64,000 nt of DNA from Siphonodentalium dalli (taxonomy: Eukaryota; Mollusca; Scaphopoda; Gadilida; Siphonodentaliidae): positions 40,093,549 to 40,157,548 of the forward strand of contig CP136067.1 in the NCBI GenBank assembly GCA_032622095.1, read 5' to 3'. Below the pieces are notes generated by a model. It made no database searches. It was not told where the DNA came from and worked only from the letters and a program-made list of their open reading frames with translations. This document shows positions 1 through 10,990 of the stretch, piece by piece. Positions within the stretch are counted from its first letter, which is position 1, and each line of letters begins with the position of its first letter. The position numbers and the translations under genes were made by a program.

Positions 1-22
1 GGCGAGGATTCCCAGCAACTAG

Positions 23-331
23 AACACATGGGTAAATAGATATGATTTGGACTTTGAAGCGATGTGCTACATATCTGAGTACCCAGCGATCAAGATACCT
101 GGAAGTGTAGCACCAAAACAGCTACCCATAAATCAACACCCAGAACCGTCATCCATTGGTAGTGCTCAAAAACATTATTTCGAATCTGTACGGCGACAAC
201 GGCTAGAGAATTGTCCTCACGGCGATTTTGAGTCAGTGCGCCGCGGCCTTCAAAAGCAGATGGAAAAAGACAACGAGGACATTCGTTTAGTTCAATATTT
301 CAAGTCATTCAGAAAAGGACAAACGGTTTAA
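23..331 (+). CDS. Unidentified open exon, probably the C-terminal end of a gene
   Basis: The frame is open from just after an in-frame TAG at 20-22 to a TAA at 329-331. The first ATG in frame is at 62, and an upstream splice acceptor (AG at 21-22) is equally possible, so the true 5' limit is unknown. The roughly 100 residues are hydrophilic, and the block FESVRR occurs twice about 18 residues apart, followed by a charged tail rich in K, E, D and Q. No domain was recognised. The composition looks coding: no low-complexity runs, balanced codons and better GC than the AT-rich DNA that follows. A gene cut by the left window edge is the simplest reading. A chance ORF cannot be excluded. Confidence 0.35.
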   Translation, partial: NTWVNRYDLDFEAMCYISEYPAIKIPGSVAPKQLPINQHPEPSSIGSAQKHYFESVRRQRLENCPHGDFESVRRGLQKQMEKDNEDIRLVQYFKSFRKGQTV

Positions 332-914
332 CCTGAAAAGTCATTTTGAACACTCATTCATTCTGCATGCAAACAGAGAAATTGTGGGACCAATTTCACC
401 CGGAGGAGAGTGTGATGTCAGAGTGCTAAATTTTGGACAATTATTTCATTGTTTATTTACATTGATTTGACTGTATCAAATGTTCGTTTCTATAGTATTC
501 GCGTTTTGTTCGGTTCTTTGTTAGGTTAGGCTTTCTCGCAATTCCGACCTTTTCTTTGTATTAATCAGCTGGCTTTTCATATGCAACTTGTCAATTCTTG
601 CCCAAGCATGTGCTCATTAATTACCATTCATCGCACGTATTTTTAGCTCTACTTTTAATAATATTTTATCATTCAAATCTGTTAATCTAATCCCGCGTCG
701 TTAATTCACACCTGTGCATGCTTTGTGTATAAGAATGTGTAAAACTGTGTTATGTTACTTTATGTTCCGGAACTCCGCCATTCAGTCACTTCACATATTA
801 CAACCGGAGTCCCGATTGTTGTGTGGACCGCTTCCAACTATACCGGAATGTCCGTATAATTATATTGTAAAAATAAATGCTAATTGCCCAGAAAAACTCA
901 ACCTTGATTCAACC
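332..914. other. AT-rich intergenic DNA, no feature seen
   Basis: There is no convincing ORF, RNA gene or repeat. A possible AATAAA-like signal near 871 is too far from the exon ending at 331 to assign. Confidence 0.4.
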
Positions 915-1620
915 CGAAATCAGCTCTATCAAACAAGTATCAAGAGATTCTTTTGAAGAAATTCTGTTGAATATTGCTCAAGCTACTATGCGGACAATAC
1001 AAAAAGAGCGCTTTCTAAATCAAACTATGTGGCTTTTTGAGTCGTTGCATTTTTTAAGAGAGAACTCAAATTCTGGAATATTTTTACTCAAACTAGACGA
1101 TGGATGACCTGCATGTTCTCAAATGTGAGCCACTCACCAAGTATCAAGAGATTCTTTAGAAGAATGCTCAATTTATCATTGAGACAACAAAAATGTTATT
1201 TCTAAATGGAATAAAATAGAACTTGGCCTGCGTCTACTCAAATGAGAACCATGTGCCAAATATCAAGACATTATGTTGATTATTGCTCAAATTACTATGT
1301 GAAAATCATGAAAACAGCACTTTCGAAGTCGGAAAAGGCATAACTCCGTCAAAAATCATCGGACTGTGACCAAATTCGAACTTGGCCTGAGTCTTCTCAA
1401 ATGTGAACAACATACCAAATATCAAGAAATTCTGTTCAATTTTGTTCAAGTTACAATGCAGACAACACAATAACAGCGATCTAAGTCGAAAAAGGGGCAT
1501 AACTCCGTCAAATTCATCGGGATTTCTAAGTCGAAAAAGGGGCATAGCTCCGTCAAAATTCATCGGACCGTGACTACATTCGAACTTGGTCTACGTCTTT
1601 TCAAATGTGCACCACAAGGA
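915..1620. repeat. Diverged direct repeats, dispersed family
   Basis: Four imperfect copies begin near 918, 1138, 1256 and 1411 with AAGTATCAAGAGATT or AAATATCAAGAAATT-like starts. They run through a GCTCAAATTACTATG-like segment into CATAACTCCGTCAAA and TTCGAACTTGGCCTG. Copies vary in length, and the CATAACTCCGTCAAA part is itself doubled near 1498 and 1547. Reading frames are not shared between copies, so this is a decayed repeat rather than coding sequence. Confidence 0.6.
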
Positions 1621-1676
1621 TGTGGACGAACGCACGCGCACACGTACGTTGGTTATAACAGTTCTCCGATTTTGTT

Positions 1677-1872
1677 ATGGGGACAAAAAGGGCCGTAATT
1701 CATGTAACAATAATTGAACGAAAACCATATTCGAACTTGGCCTGTATCTCTAGCTGGGAAATACACATACCAACTTCAGATCAAATAATCCAAACTGGAG
1801 CTATCGGTCGGAAACCAACAATTTTAACAGACAGACAGACAAGCGGTTGGATAGATGGACGGCTAGACTGAT
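1677..1872. repeat. Second piece of the same dispersed repeat, ending in GACAGACA-rich tail
   Basis: The piece shares TTCGAACTTGGCCTG with the copies upstream and ends in a run of ACAGACAGACA followed by GGATAGATGGACGG. A GACGGACGG-rich ending is also seen at 14330-14505, which suggests related dispersed elements. Confidence 0.45.
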
Positions 1873-1933
1873 TACATAATACAACTTCTTTTTCAAATAA
1901 TAATATAATACACTATCACTTCTCTGTACTAAC

Positions 1934-2114
1934 ATTGTCGTCGGAGTCTTCATATATTATATAATGGCTAAATCTTCCTTCAAATCGGACCGAGATCACC
2001 CTCTGACCTGAACGACTTTCGCTCTCTCGTACAAGGAAGCTACCATCGATGCCACTGCTCAGCAGGAACTCGGAGGCGCTTCTCGACATTGGGCCGTGGT
2101 ACATCCTATATCGC
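1934..2114 (-). CDS. Abl-family tyrosine kinase, SH2 domain exon (partial gene)
   Basis: This 181-nt exon encodes 60 codons plus one leading base. The peptide runs from [17 protein letters not shown] through the phosphotyrosine pocket motif [10 protein letters not shown] to [21 protein letters not shown] supplies the conserved Arg that binds phosphotyrosine, and YHGP.SR..(A/S)E(Y/F)[16 protein letters not shown] is typical of Abl rather than Src or Csk SH2 domains. It covers about the N-terminal 60% of an SH2 fold. The acceptor is TTCTTCTTCATGCAG just before 2114 and the donor is GT at 1933-1932 (AAT|GTTAGT), leaving phase 0. The usual Trp before YHG is replaced by Met in RYRM, so either that codon lies across the splice site or this copy has drifted. 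No SH3 or kinase exon was found on this strand nearby, so the rest would lie in distant exons, or this is an isolated fragment. In the animal family this kinase signals to the actin cytoskeleton. Confidence 0.72.
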
Positions 2115-2199
2115 CTGCATGAAGAAGAAATAGTATTGTTTTTGGTTTTAATGCAGGATGCTATTGGAATCCTGAAGATATAAATTAGTTGAGACATTT

Positions 2200-3700
2200 G
2201 GAAGAATTAAACAGGGAATGTCTGGGAATGTGATAACAAATGCAGTCTTTGGGTCTGATTAATGGTAATGACAATCACAATGATACACAATTTATACATG
2301 CAGATACTTTGGTCCTGCAAGAAAATTTGTCTGATAGAATTAAGAACAATAATTTGGATGGGCCTGTAAATGAAGCTATCCTAGATCGAAGATTCAGAGC
2401 AAAAACTTGAATCTGAGGCAAAATTAAATGAACAAGTTGTATTTCAAAAACTTTTCCATCATGCTAATCTCCAGCATGGGTATGTCGGTTGCGAGCTCTG
2501 TTTTAAAAACTTCGATTTCCAAAAAAATATAGCTGATTATGGAGATAAATACTCGATGTGGCGTATTATAGGCCAGGCAGATATAGACATAGATGTTGCC
2601 TGGAGAGGGAATTTATGAGACCTATATTTTTGGTTAGCGTAAATACTAAACTTTCGGAATCCGTATGTTGGATTTGTCAGATAGGCGGATTTTTTTCTTT
2701 CACAGCGTGGTTTTCTTGAGACACCCGATGAAAAAACCGGTCATTTTTTAAATAAAGCCGACATTTTTGACAGAGTATTTTCACACATTTTGAGAAGAAA
2801 TATTCGTCCAATTTTGATACCTGAGAGTGGGGCGATAACCATAGTAGTGTAAAACATGTAACCATTGAATCTCGGAATTCCAGTCATGACGTCATGTGAC
2901 GTCAAATAATATTTTGGGTGAGACAAATATGACGATTCACGCACAGCGTTGTCTTTCGTTTCTTTTAAATCATAAGACGGGTATGCCACATTGTTTTATA
3001 CCATGGGAAACTACTGGCAATTGGCTATATTTTGATATATAACTTATCGCTGCAGGCCGCATTATATTTTATCAGAGGCAGAAAAATCAACCCTCCCCCT
3101 AAAGTTAAGATGCGCCATGATGTGGTATAAGGCACACAGAACTCACGGTTACATGTCAATATGCTTAATTAACACAGCGGCCGTTGAAAGTCTGCTAAAG
3201 AATATAATAATAAGTTTCTGTCTACAAACTCGAACGTTAACGTAGAAACAAAAAAAATGTTCCCCCAGACGCGAAATTTTAATAAATTTTAGAATTTTTC
3301 CTAAAAAAATCATATAAAACGCGTTTGTTTTATTTTCTGGAAGGCAAACAAAGAAATTAATTAGTAAGGGTGGAGATAGTTGGTGTATACGGCAATTTCA
3401 TTCTGCCTTGGATTAAAAAATGAAATACTAACCCAAAATGCTGCCAATATGGCAGCCGCAATATAGGTGGAAATTGTGAAATATGAAAGAACGCACAATT
3501 ACTTGCTTAAATGGTTTACCTAACAAAGCGGTCGTTGGTGAACTGTTAAACTAAAGTTTAAGGTATATATCCCGATCTACAAACTCAAACAATAAAGTGA
3601 AATTATTACACAATGCACCTCCTGGCAAAATATTTTAAATAAAATTTAGGCATTTTTCTCCAAAAATAACCTGAAGCCATTATCAAATTTCCTTATATTT
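2200..3700. other. Non-coding DNA, no gene recognised
   Basis: The stretch is AT-rich with scattered stops in all frames. Two closely spaced CRE-like sequences occur near 2886-2905 (TGACGTCATGTGACGTCA). There is no domain, RNA or clear repeat. Confidence 0.4.
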
Positions 3701-3704
3701 TGGT

Positions 3705-4250
3705 TCCGTGATGACCTAGTTTATCAAAAGCCTAGCTGACTGTGGTTCTTTTCCGGCATATGTATGCCAGATATATAAAAAAGCCCCACTCTGCCCCAAT
3801 GTGTTCTCCGGGGGCCTGTGAATTCACCTTATCTCATACCCTAGGGTACATATCGAATAATTATCTAATTTCCCTATTTTGTTTGGGGTCCATGATGACC
3901 TAGTTTATCAAAAGCCTAGCTGCGTGTGGTCCTTTTCCGGTATTTATATGCCAGGTATATCAGTAATGTCCTGATATGTCACCCACGGGGCCTGTCAATT
4001 GTCCTTGCCTCATACACTTGGGGAAATATGTACAATACCGGTTCCATCTACTTTCCCAAAATTCAATGGTCTCGTGATGACCTACTTTATCAAAATCCTA
4101 GTTGATATATGTTGGATAGTTCTCCCAGTATAGCACAAATATGCCCCCAGATATTCCATGGGGCATGTGAATTGACCACATGTCATACCCTTGGGTAAAT
4201 GTCCAATAGTATCTACTTTGCCAAGTTCAGTGTTCCGTGATGACCTACTG
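3705..4250. repeat. Diverged tandem repeat, ~170-185 bp unit
   Basis: Copies start at the phrase GATGACCTAGTTTATCAAAA near 3711, 3893 and 4076, with a fourth partial start near 4236. Each contains a CC(G/A)G(T/G)AT.TAT.TGCCAG-like stretch and then CCTGTGAATT and CTCATACCCT. The copies have diverged by substitutions and small indels, so this is an old duplication. Confidence 0.7.
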
Positions 4251-4767
4251 CGCTGTGTACCGCACTTACTGAACCGTCCATCTGGAACGCGTTGGGCAAT
4301 CCACAGCTGTCGCAATTAGACCCGCATACGCTGAAACAAACTTGCCCAGATACACGAATCAGATAATAAAGTTACTTGGCCGTGGTAGCACCTGGACCAG
4401 TGCATATATAACCGGAAGGTTCCTGCACTGAAATATCTACAGATAACTTGAGGGGTACCGGTATTTGCACGCTGATGACACGATTATGAGTAAAAATTAA
4501 TATCAGGGACTGTTAGATCTCAGCAGCGAAAATAGTCACTTGTGACAGACACATTAATGTGTATGAATAATCGTAGATGGAAAAATCATTGAGAAGTCAT
4601 GACCAAAATGTGCCTGTATTATGTTTCCATCCCTTGCTTTGCCAACCGAGACAAGCAACAGATGCTAGCCTATATCCGATATTGCAGTTGCCGCATACTG
4701 TACATGATACATGTATGGAAATCCCAAAATAAATAGCAGTCAGACGAAACAATCTACTGCTATTCTT

Positions 4768-5005
4768 AAAGTAATCGACCTGAAAAACTGGTAATACCCA
4801 GGTAATGACCGCAGTATTATAGGTAGTATATACAACTATACTTAAAGTAATTCGCCTGAAAGCTGGTAATACCCAGGTAATGACCGCAGTATTATAGGTA
4901 GTATATACAACTATACTTAAAGTAATCGACCTGGTAATACCCAGGTAATGACCGCAGTATTATAGGTAGTATATACAACTATACTTAAAGTAATTGACCA
5001 CCTCT
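4768..5005. repeat. Tandem repeat, ~62-76 bp unit, about 3.3 copies
   Basis: The unit contains CTTAAAGTAAT, GGTAATACCCAGGTAATGAC and CGCAGTATTATAGGTAGT. Three near-identical copies differ by a short deletion next to GACCTG. The AAAGTAATTGACCAC phrase at its right end also forms the terminal part of the palindromic elements at 53103, 59177 and 59352, so the array may have grown from one end of such an element. Confidence 0.75.
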
Positions 5006-5196
5006 AATGTGATGTCACCCCGGAAATACTGCAGTATTATACTGTTGTAACCTCCTACACCCCGGTACCGCAGTTGCACCACGATGCAAGTGGTTCTGGT
5101 TTGCAGGCATGACAATAAAATGCAGTGATTCTCCATAAATCTGTGGAACTTAAAGGCATGGGTGGCCTTCGTTATCAATTATAAATTTTGGAACTT

Positions 5197-5222
5197 CTGT
5201 CTGTCTGTGTGTGTGTGTGTGT
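5197..5222. repeat. (TG)n microsatellite with CTGT start
   Basis: A short CTGT run passes into about ten TG dinucleotides. Just upstream, TTAAAGGCATGGGTGGC followed by TTCGTT recurs near 50551 with small changes, so a dispersed element may end here. Confidence 0.7.
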
Positions 5223-5574
5223 ACTGGTATGTATGTGTGTTATAGACTTGAAAAATGCTCGACCGATCCGACTCTGATTTGGTATGTAAGACTATATTGA
5301 TCCCGGGAACAATATGAACGTATCCAATTTAACATGCGATCATGTTCTTGACCTTGATCTAGCTCACGTGTGCACCATACAATCATCATTGTTTTCCCCA
5401 TCAAAGTAAATTGCATAGACATCGCCAATTCATTAAAGCAACAGTTCACATTCATTATCATTACATTTCAGTAAAATCACATTTTACCTGGATATACATG
5501 CAAACCAATTTTCATCAATGTTTTCTTCATTGAAGGACATTGAAAATTCATATTTATACCATCCTCTCAACATC

Positions 5575-5845
5575 TCATTAAAGTGACACTTCACGTTCCC
5601 AAACATCGATTCATTCAGGCGACATTTTCCATTCTCTCATTGCATTAATCGTCTTCAGCAAAGGTAATCTATAATTCTATATCATCCTGAACTATTAAAG
5701 TGATAATACTTTTCCAACCAATCCATATTTCATTAAGGTGACACTTCACATTCACAAGATTCCATTCAGGCAACAATTTCCGTTTCAACATCGCTTATTG
5801 CATTGATTCAGTGTCTTCAGCGAAAATAATCTATATTGACTCAAA
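5575..5845. repeat. Imperfect direct repeat, period ~155 bp
   Basis: CATTAAAGTGACACTTCAC at about 5576 recurs as CATTAAGGTGACACTTCAC at about 5731. The following segments (ATTCATTCAGGCGACA-like, then TTGCATT, then GTCTTCAGC) keep their order in both copies. No coding frame is conserved. Confidence 0.65.
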
Positions 5846-5941
5846 TTTTAAACTGACAGTTCATTTCCATCCATTGAAAATTATAATTAAACTTCCGCTG
5901 ATAGATATGTACATGTACGTACTGTAGCTACCACTTTATTC

Positions 5942-6075
5942 ATGAGAAAATTCTGCATTCATGAAAAAATAAACCATTAAAAATTTAATCTGAATGCAGA
6001 CATTTAAAACAATGCGGACATTTCTGCACTCATGAAAAATAAACCGTTAAAAATTTAAACTGATTGCAGACATCG
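5942..6075. repeat. Two-copy direct repeat, period ~72 bp
   Basis: TCTGCATTCATGAAAA at 5951 and TCTGCACTCATGAAAA at 6023 are each followed by AAACC(A/G)TTAAAAATTTAA and TGCAGACAT. Confidence 0.65.
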
Positions 6076-6424
6076 ATATGATATTTTATTACAAAATACA
6101 CATATTAATACATAATACCATCGATGACATATGGGCCTGGTTGAAATGACTGGGGCATGATGGTTCACTTCCATCCTCAAGCTACTTATGCTATTTAGTG
6201 TCATTTTGTTCTGATGTGCAGGGGGTATATACGCTTGAGACCCCATCACAGTTCAATTCACACCAGGTTCTACCGTTCCCAGCTGTTATTGCCTGATGTT
6301 CGAACTTTATTCACATGTTTGGATCGAACATAACCGGGATAATGCTGTTATATATATGTACATCAAATCCCCATATATGTGTATATATATTTCAATAGCA
6401 GAATGTACGCCAAGATCAACCAGC

Positions 6425-6580
6425 CTAAATATAAATATAACATATGGTGTTTTGAGTGAATTCCATATCATTTCATTCACGACTAATAGCGGAAATATCA
6501 AAATTGAAAATATATATTTCCACTGCTAGTCACTCGTGAAGTAATTATGGTATTCACTCAAAAACCTTTGGTATCCTATA
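6425..6580. mobile_element. Palindromic (foldback/MITE-like) element
   Basis: The left arm (ATATGGTGTTTTGAGTGAAT then ATAGCGGAAATAT) is matched in reverse complement by the right arm (ATATTTCCACTGC then ATTCACTCAAAAACC). The arms are ~65 bp with roughly one mismatch in six, around a short loop near 6500. Target duplications were not identified. It has no coding capacity; the short frames across it are by-products of the palindrome. Confidence 0.55.
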
Positions 6581-6599
6581 TCTATTTTTGGTCTCAAAA

Positions 6600-7990
6600 C
6601 AACATTTTCTACATAAATATTGATGGAATATCAATCTACCATTACAATTTCACCATAAGTTTTGTCTCAAATTTATAAATAATTTGTAACGCAATGTTGG
6701 TACTCGGGTAGGGGGGCAGAAGTGTTCACCAATTTAATAATGGGTTTGAATAGTTCACAAGATGGGCAACGTCAAGTACTACTAACCCGGCTATTCATGA
6801 CTATATGCCGTACGATTATCTCAACCAACGTTCTAGCATCGTATTTTATTGTGATGATACAGACATCGAGTATTGTAGTACAGGTAGTATGTACCATCCT
6901 ATAGTTATTGTAATATTGAACTTGATGATCACATAATAATGTGGTTGCTCATTACGTGTCACGTACGATCATATTATTTTTATAATTGTGTGGAACTTAT
7001 GTATCTGTGTTTTGAATTTCACAAAACAGTGTAGCCTGTTACAGTTGGTCAGATCACTGCTTTCACTTTCAGAGACGAGAGGAAAATAACAGTGATTAGT
7101 CATCGGCCGATTTTCTTAGATTATAACAACTTGTCCGATTCACATAGACACACACACATAAATCAGACAGTGTTAACACTATTCCAGGTTTATAAGCTTG
7201 AATCCAATGCCGCCATGTTTTTTTCGCTTCTCAAAGTGCAAATTTATCGTTCACCACGTGATCGCCACACCCAATCACCTGGGGTAATCTATTTGGCACC
7301 AAGCATTTGCAATGACTCTGAGACTGTAAAATACCATTATATGAATGTAGTACCTGTATATTAGGTTCCACACCGCTTATAAGTACTAAAAGGTACCTAT
7401 ATGAATCGTTATATTTAAGAGTATACAGTAAATGGATAACTTGATCGAGGGCTGATTGGCGTGTTGTAAATGAAAGGTAAATTTATGTGATTTGTTTCAA
7501 GAACTAATACAATTATTCAATATACCATATGTGGGCGGATGTATAGCACCTGCCATTGGGTCACACCAGAACGACGATCTCCAGGTGCATCTCTGTACGT
7601 TTGAAACGACGTAAAATGCAGAATAGTATAGTATGCATGCCCGGTAAATGTACATGTATTATATGTATATCGGCGCATGTGACCTAACAGTTATCGGAAT
7701 CGCACACCCCATGTTTATACAGTTACTTGAATTGAAGCTAAGATAACATAAGTTTAATTGGCAAAATATCCTTAAACGGATACTGTGCATACATATTGCA
7801 TATACATGTACATTCTGTAGTAAGCATTATAATATATATTATATTAAGATGATAATATATAACTTCAGAGAGCTACATGTGCAAAGGGTGGTCATCGCCT
7901 GCCGAGAATAATCTGCGGATCATGTGACAAATTGAATTGCTGCCATGACACGGGGCACAAACAATGGTTTCCGACCACAAGGTACGCTTG
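6600..7990. other. Intergenic, no gene recognised
   Basis: The stretch is AT-rich with simple TATA-type runs around 7800-7860. No exon with a known domain was seen on either strand. Confidence 0.4.
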
Positions 7991-8007
7991 CAAAAATATC
8001 TAATTTT

Positions 8008-8560
8008 TTTCTTCATGATGGTGGCCAAAATGGCTGACCGGAAGTGTTTTTTACTGATATATATAATATAACTTGCTGTGGTTTCCAATTAAATGTGACA
8101 CCATCTAAACACAACTTTTGTTCCCAAAGGTCTCCACAGAATCGCGTGGTCAAGCGCTGTACAGCGCAGAAAACTGCGTTCAGTAGTTTTTGACCACACG
8201 ATCCTAACTTTAATAAAACGCTCTTATTGTTCTCTAGAATTCCAGAATTAATAGATCTTTATGTTGAAATATTTCCAATTCATTTTAGCTATAAATGTGA
8301 GCAAATGTGTCATATGTTCCCACTAGAATTTAGCTAGAATTTATTCTCCACTTCCGGTCGCCATTTTGGACGTGGTTTGGTACTGGTTGAGAACCACAGC
8401 AACTTAAATATATTTGTTAAAAACGCAAAAGCTCCACTTCCGGTCAGCCATTTTGGCGGCCATCTTGGATTAAGATTCATAAAATAAAGAAAATTAGACC
8501 CGCGTGTTCCTTTAAAACATGGCCTTAAAGACGGAATATCGGCCATTCTGACACTGTGAA
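8008..8560. repeat. Dispersed CCGGAAGTG / GCCATTTTGG repeat cluster
   Basis: The phrase CACTTCCGGTCAGCCATTTT and variants occur at about 8348 and 8435 on the plus strand and inverted at about 8012-8050 (GGCCAAAATGGCTGACCGG). More copies lie at 9120, 9321, 9830 and 9932. The core couples an ETS-type site (CCGGAAGT) with a YY1-type site (GCCATNTTG). Flanks differ between copies, so this may be short shared pieces of an AT-rich element. A regulatory role is inference only. Confidence 0.5.
8130..8205. repeat. Short inverted repeat
   Basis: ATCGCGTGGTCAA is answered by TTGACCACACGAT about 50 bp later, with an inner GCGCTGTACAGCGC palindrome. It could form a hairpin; its function is unknown. Confidence 0.45.
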
Positions 8561-8689
8561 TTAATAAACCTTCCCAGATTATGTTGAAATATTTTCAATT
8601 AATTCCACATATAAATGTTGAATAAATTCACTTATAGGAAATTGGCAGCCATATTGAATTACAAAATTAACATTAATTAAATTCAGAGA

Positions 8690-8870
8690 TAAATTTAAAT
8701 ATGCGCAGATGGCTGATTTAAAATCCAATAGCTAATTAAATAATCCGGATTATGTGATTAATTCATTAATCCGTGCCAGATTCATTGGATTAATTAAATA
8801 ATCCGAATTATAGGATTAATCAATTAGTCAGTGGCTTAATTAATTAGCAGTGTTTGATTGGCAGTGATTA
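8690..8870. repeat. AT-rich repeat with TAATTAAATAATCCG phrases
   Basis: TAATTAAATAATCCGGATTAT at 8731 and TAATTAAATAATCCGAATTAT at 8792 are each followed by a GATTAAT-rich stretch. These form two imperfect copies of ~60 bp containing small palindromes. Confidence 0.5.
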
Positions 8871-9029
8871 TGCAGGCCCCCGGGACATATATATTCCAAA
8901 CCCGCAGACAATGATTATTCATAACGTGCTTCACTTCAGTGCTTGATTCGATATTTATATTCAGTGGTTGTGCTTTGTGATACTGTTAAATTATCCACAA
9001 GGTAGGCTAAATAGTTTAAATTTTATTAT

Positions 9030-9240
9030 TTTATAACCCAATTTATTCACACATTGTCAGAATGCGGAATCCGAACATATTCCAAATTCGATAAAATCAG
9101 CTTTGAGCATTTTTGTGTTGTTCAAGATGGCGTCCAAGATTTTTAAAATAAAAAAAAACTAAAAATAAAAAAAAAAAAACTTGACACCATCTATGACAAA
9201 CTATTTAACATACCCAATTTATTCACACATTGTCAAAATA
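9030..9240. repeat. Direct repeat spaced ~170 bp plus poly(A)-like tract
   Basis: CCCAATTTATTCACACATTG occurs at about 9037 and again at about 9209. Between them are two A-rich runs (9148-9180) next to a CAAGATGGCG motif of the dispersed cluster. Confidence 0.55.
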
Positions 9241-9824
9241 GCCGATATTCAGTCTTTAATGCCATGTTTTAATGGAACTTGCAAGTTTTATTTATTTCCA
9301 AAAAAACATAATTATTTTTGGCCGCCATCTTTGACTGGAAGTTCTAATTTTGGCACATAAAGGTTGCGTGACTTATAGCTAATGAGAACATCTTGTTATA
9401 TGTATACATATGTATACGTTTTTTGAAGCTATGACATAACGTCATTGTTACAGAAACGCAATTTGAAACTTGGGGAGGGAAACCTAAAACCTAAATAATG
9501 TCCCCTATGTTTTCAAATACGATTTTCGTGTCACTGGGGTACGTATATGGATGGATGTTTCACGTGGATTATTCCCACTGCCACTATATATCATGCCGAC
9601 TGGGCAGATTGCAGCTAGGCTCGATTTTCCATTTTTTTTATTCAGCAGATATAAAGAGTTCGGATTTTTTTAGACAAACATCAGCAAATTATAAAATTAT
9701 TTGGAAATATTTCAACCTAATTTAGAAAGATTTATTAATTCAAGATTTAAAAAATATTTTATGGCTAGAATTTATTCAACATTTAAAGCTAAAATTAATT
9801 GGAAGCCACATAAACTTATATTAA

Positions 9825-9960
9825 AAACACTTCCGGTCAGCCATTTTGGCCGCCATCTTGGAAGAGGGGTTTCAATGTTGGAAAATAAAGATGGCATCGA
9901 GGGGACATCAATGGCAACCCGAGTCTATGGCAGACCGGAAGTGGAGTTTTTTACGATTTT
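9825..9960. repeat. Distal copy of the ETS/YY1-like repeat, abutting the SGNH-like gene
   Basis: CACTTCCGGTCAGCCATTTT at about 9830 runs into GGCCGCCATCTTGG, and an inverted partner (GACCGGAAGTGGAG) lies at 9932. The pair sits 25-150 bp upstream of the first coding exon of the gene at 9985. It is placed where a promoter or first intron would be, but this is position evidence only. Confidence 0.45.
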
Positions 9961-9984
9961 TACTAATATATTTATTTGTTTCAG

Positions 9985-10566
9985 ATGGTAAAAACCAGAA
10001 TCGCATTGTTCGGTTCTTCCCACGTCGTGCGGATGAAACGATACTGCATGGCAAACAACTTGACAAAAGAGACCGTGTTCGAATGCTTCGGGGCCAGCGG
10101 CATGAAGTTTGAAGGTGAATATGATCTCTATACTTGTCCAATATAACTGTTGCAAGAAAAAGATAAGTGACATATAGCAACGTTATTTTTTTGGTGCCAA
10201 GCATCAATTTAAATACAGTGCTGGGCGGCCTGTGTGGTCCATCTACATAATAGACTTGATTAACGCCCCCATAAAGTTACAGTAACCGCTCAAAAATGAG
10301 AGCCAACCAATCCACATTTACTTATTTTGCTTTCTATTTCAGACTTCATGAGAAAGGTGACAGGCTCGAGCCAGAAGCCGGCATTCGAGACAATGGGGAA
10401 ATGGAAGCCCCACGGCGTCATGGTCATTCTTGGCGGGAACAGCATCCGTCGGGAAAGCTACCCAGCAGAACTGGCACAGTCTGCTCGAGACTGTGTCGCA
10501 GCAATCGAGAGGCTGCCTTCCGTCCAGACAGTGACATTTCTTCCAATAATGCATCGGCGGAAATAG
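9985..10566 (+). CDS. SGNH-hydrolase-like protein, two exons (possibly more)
   Basis: Exon 1 is 9985-10114 and starts with ATG directly after a TTTGTTTCAG acceptor, which implies an upstream non-coding exon. Its donor is GAAG|GTGAAT. Exon 2 is 10343-10566, after CTTTCTATTTCAG, ending in TAG. The join is in frame through a split Asp codon and gives 117 residues. Exon 1 has a beta strand then G-S-S-H (RIALFGSSHVVRM, residues 5-17), resembling block I (G-D-S) of SGNH esterases. It ends FGASGMKF, like the family's FG.PG. segment. Exon 2 has GVMVILGGNSI (about residues 72-82), resembling block III (GxND with the Asp lost), and VQTVTFLPIMHRR near the end. The usual domain is ~180-200 residues, so the C-terminal Asp-x-x-His block is missing. 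The gene is either truncated, frameshifted near 10560, or continued in later exons. The nucleophile Ser is visible but catalysis is doubtful. Confidence 0.45.
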
Positions 10567-10990
10567 TCGCCAAAATATGCATAAAATTTGACGACCGGTG
10601 CATTCAATGGAAAAAGAGTGTAAGTAACAATTTATCTGGTTTTTTTTCGACAAACAGACTGCAATTGATTTCAATCAGTTTACATTTTGCAATTACATTT
10701 TCGTTGCAATCGTCGACAAGTGCAGCTGCACGATAATTACAGCTACATATATCGTGTCGTAGCCTTACTCTTCTCTGTTTATTTTATTGCCCGTGGCAGT
10801 TAACAAAATTCAACCCGGCCCACTCCGATACAGAGACTACTGCCAATCGAATGGCAATATCATGCAGATTTTCTCAACAGTGCACAACATTCACGGATGA
10901 TAGAAGAACAACTTGGAATATCGCATCAACTCATCGAAGAACGAAGAGTAGAAGCTACTATCGGAAATGACTTTATAATAAAAGCTGAAA
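10567..10990 (+). other. Possible continuation (third exon) of the SGNH-like gene
   Basis: After the TAG at 10564-10566 another frame stays open to a good donor (AGT|GTAAGT at 10620). It reads KICIKFDDRCIQWKKS, which looks like coding sequence reached by a one-base slip. A pyrimidine-rich acceptor (ending GTGGCAG at about 10799) then precedes a stretch open in two frames, one reading VNKIQPGPLRYRDYCQSNG. A diverged copy of the second stretch lies at 11930-12076 with indels that are not multiples of three. Either the main frame contains a one-base defect, or these are remnants of a duplicated pseudogene. Confidence 0.25.

Noticed and set aside
10296-10736. 146-codon plus-strand frame
   Set aside because: It runs through an intron and out of frame over exon 2 of the SGNH-like gene; only its last third may matter as a shifted continuation.
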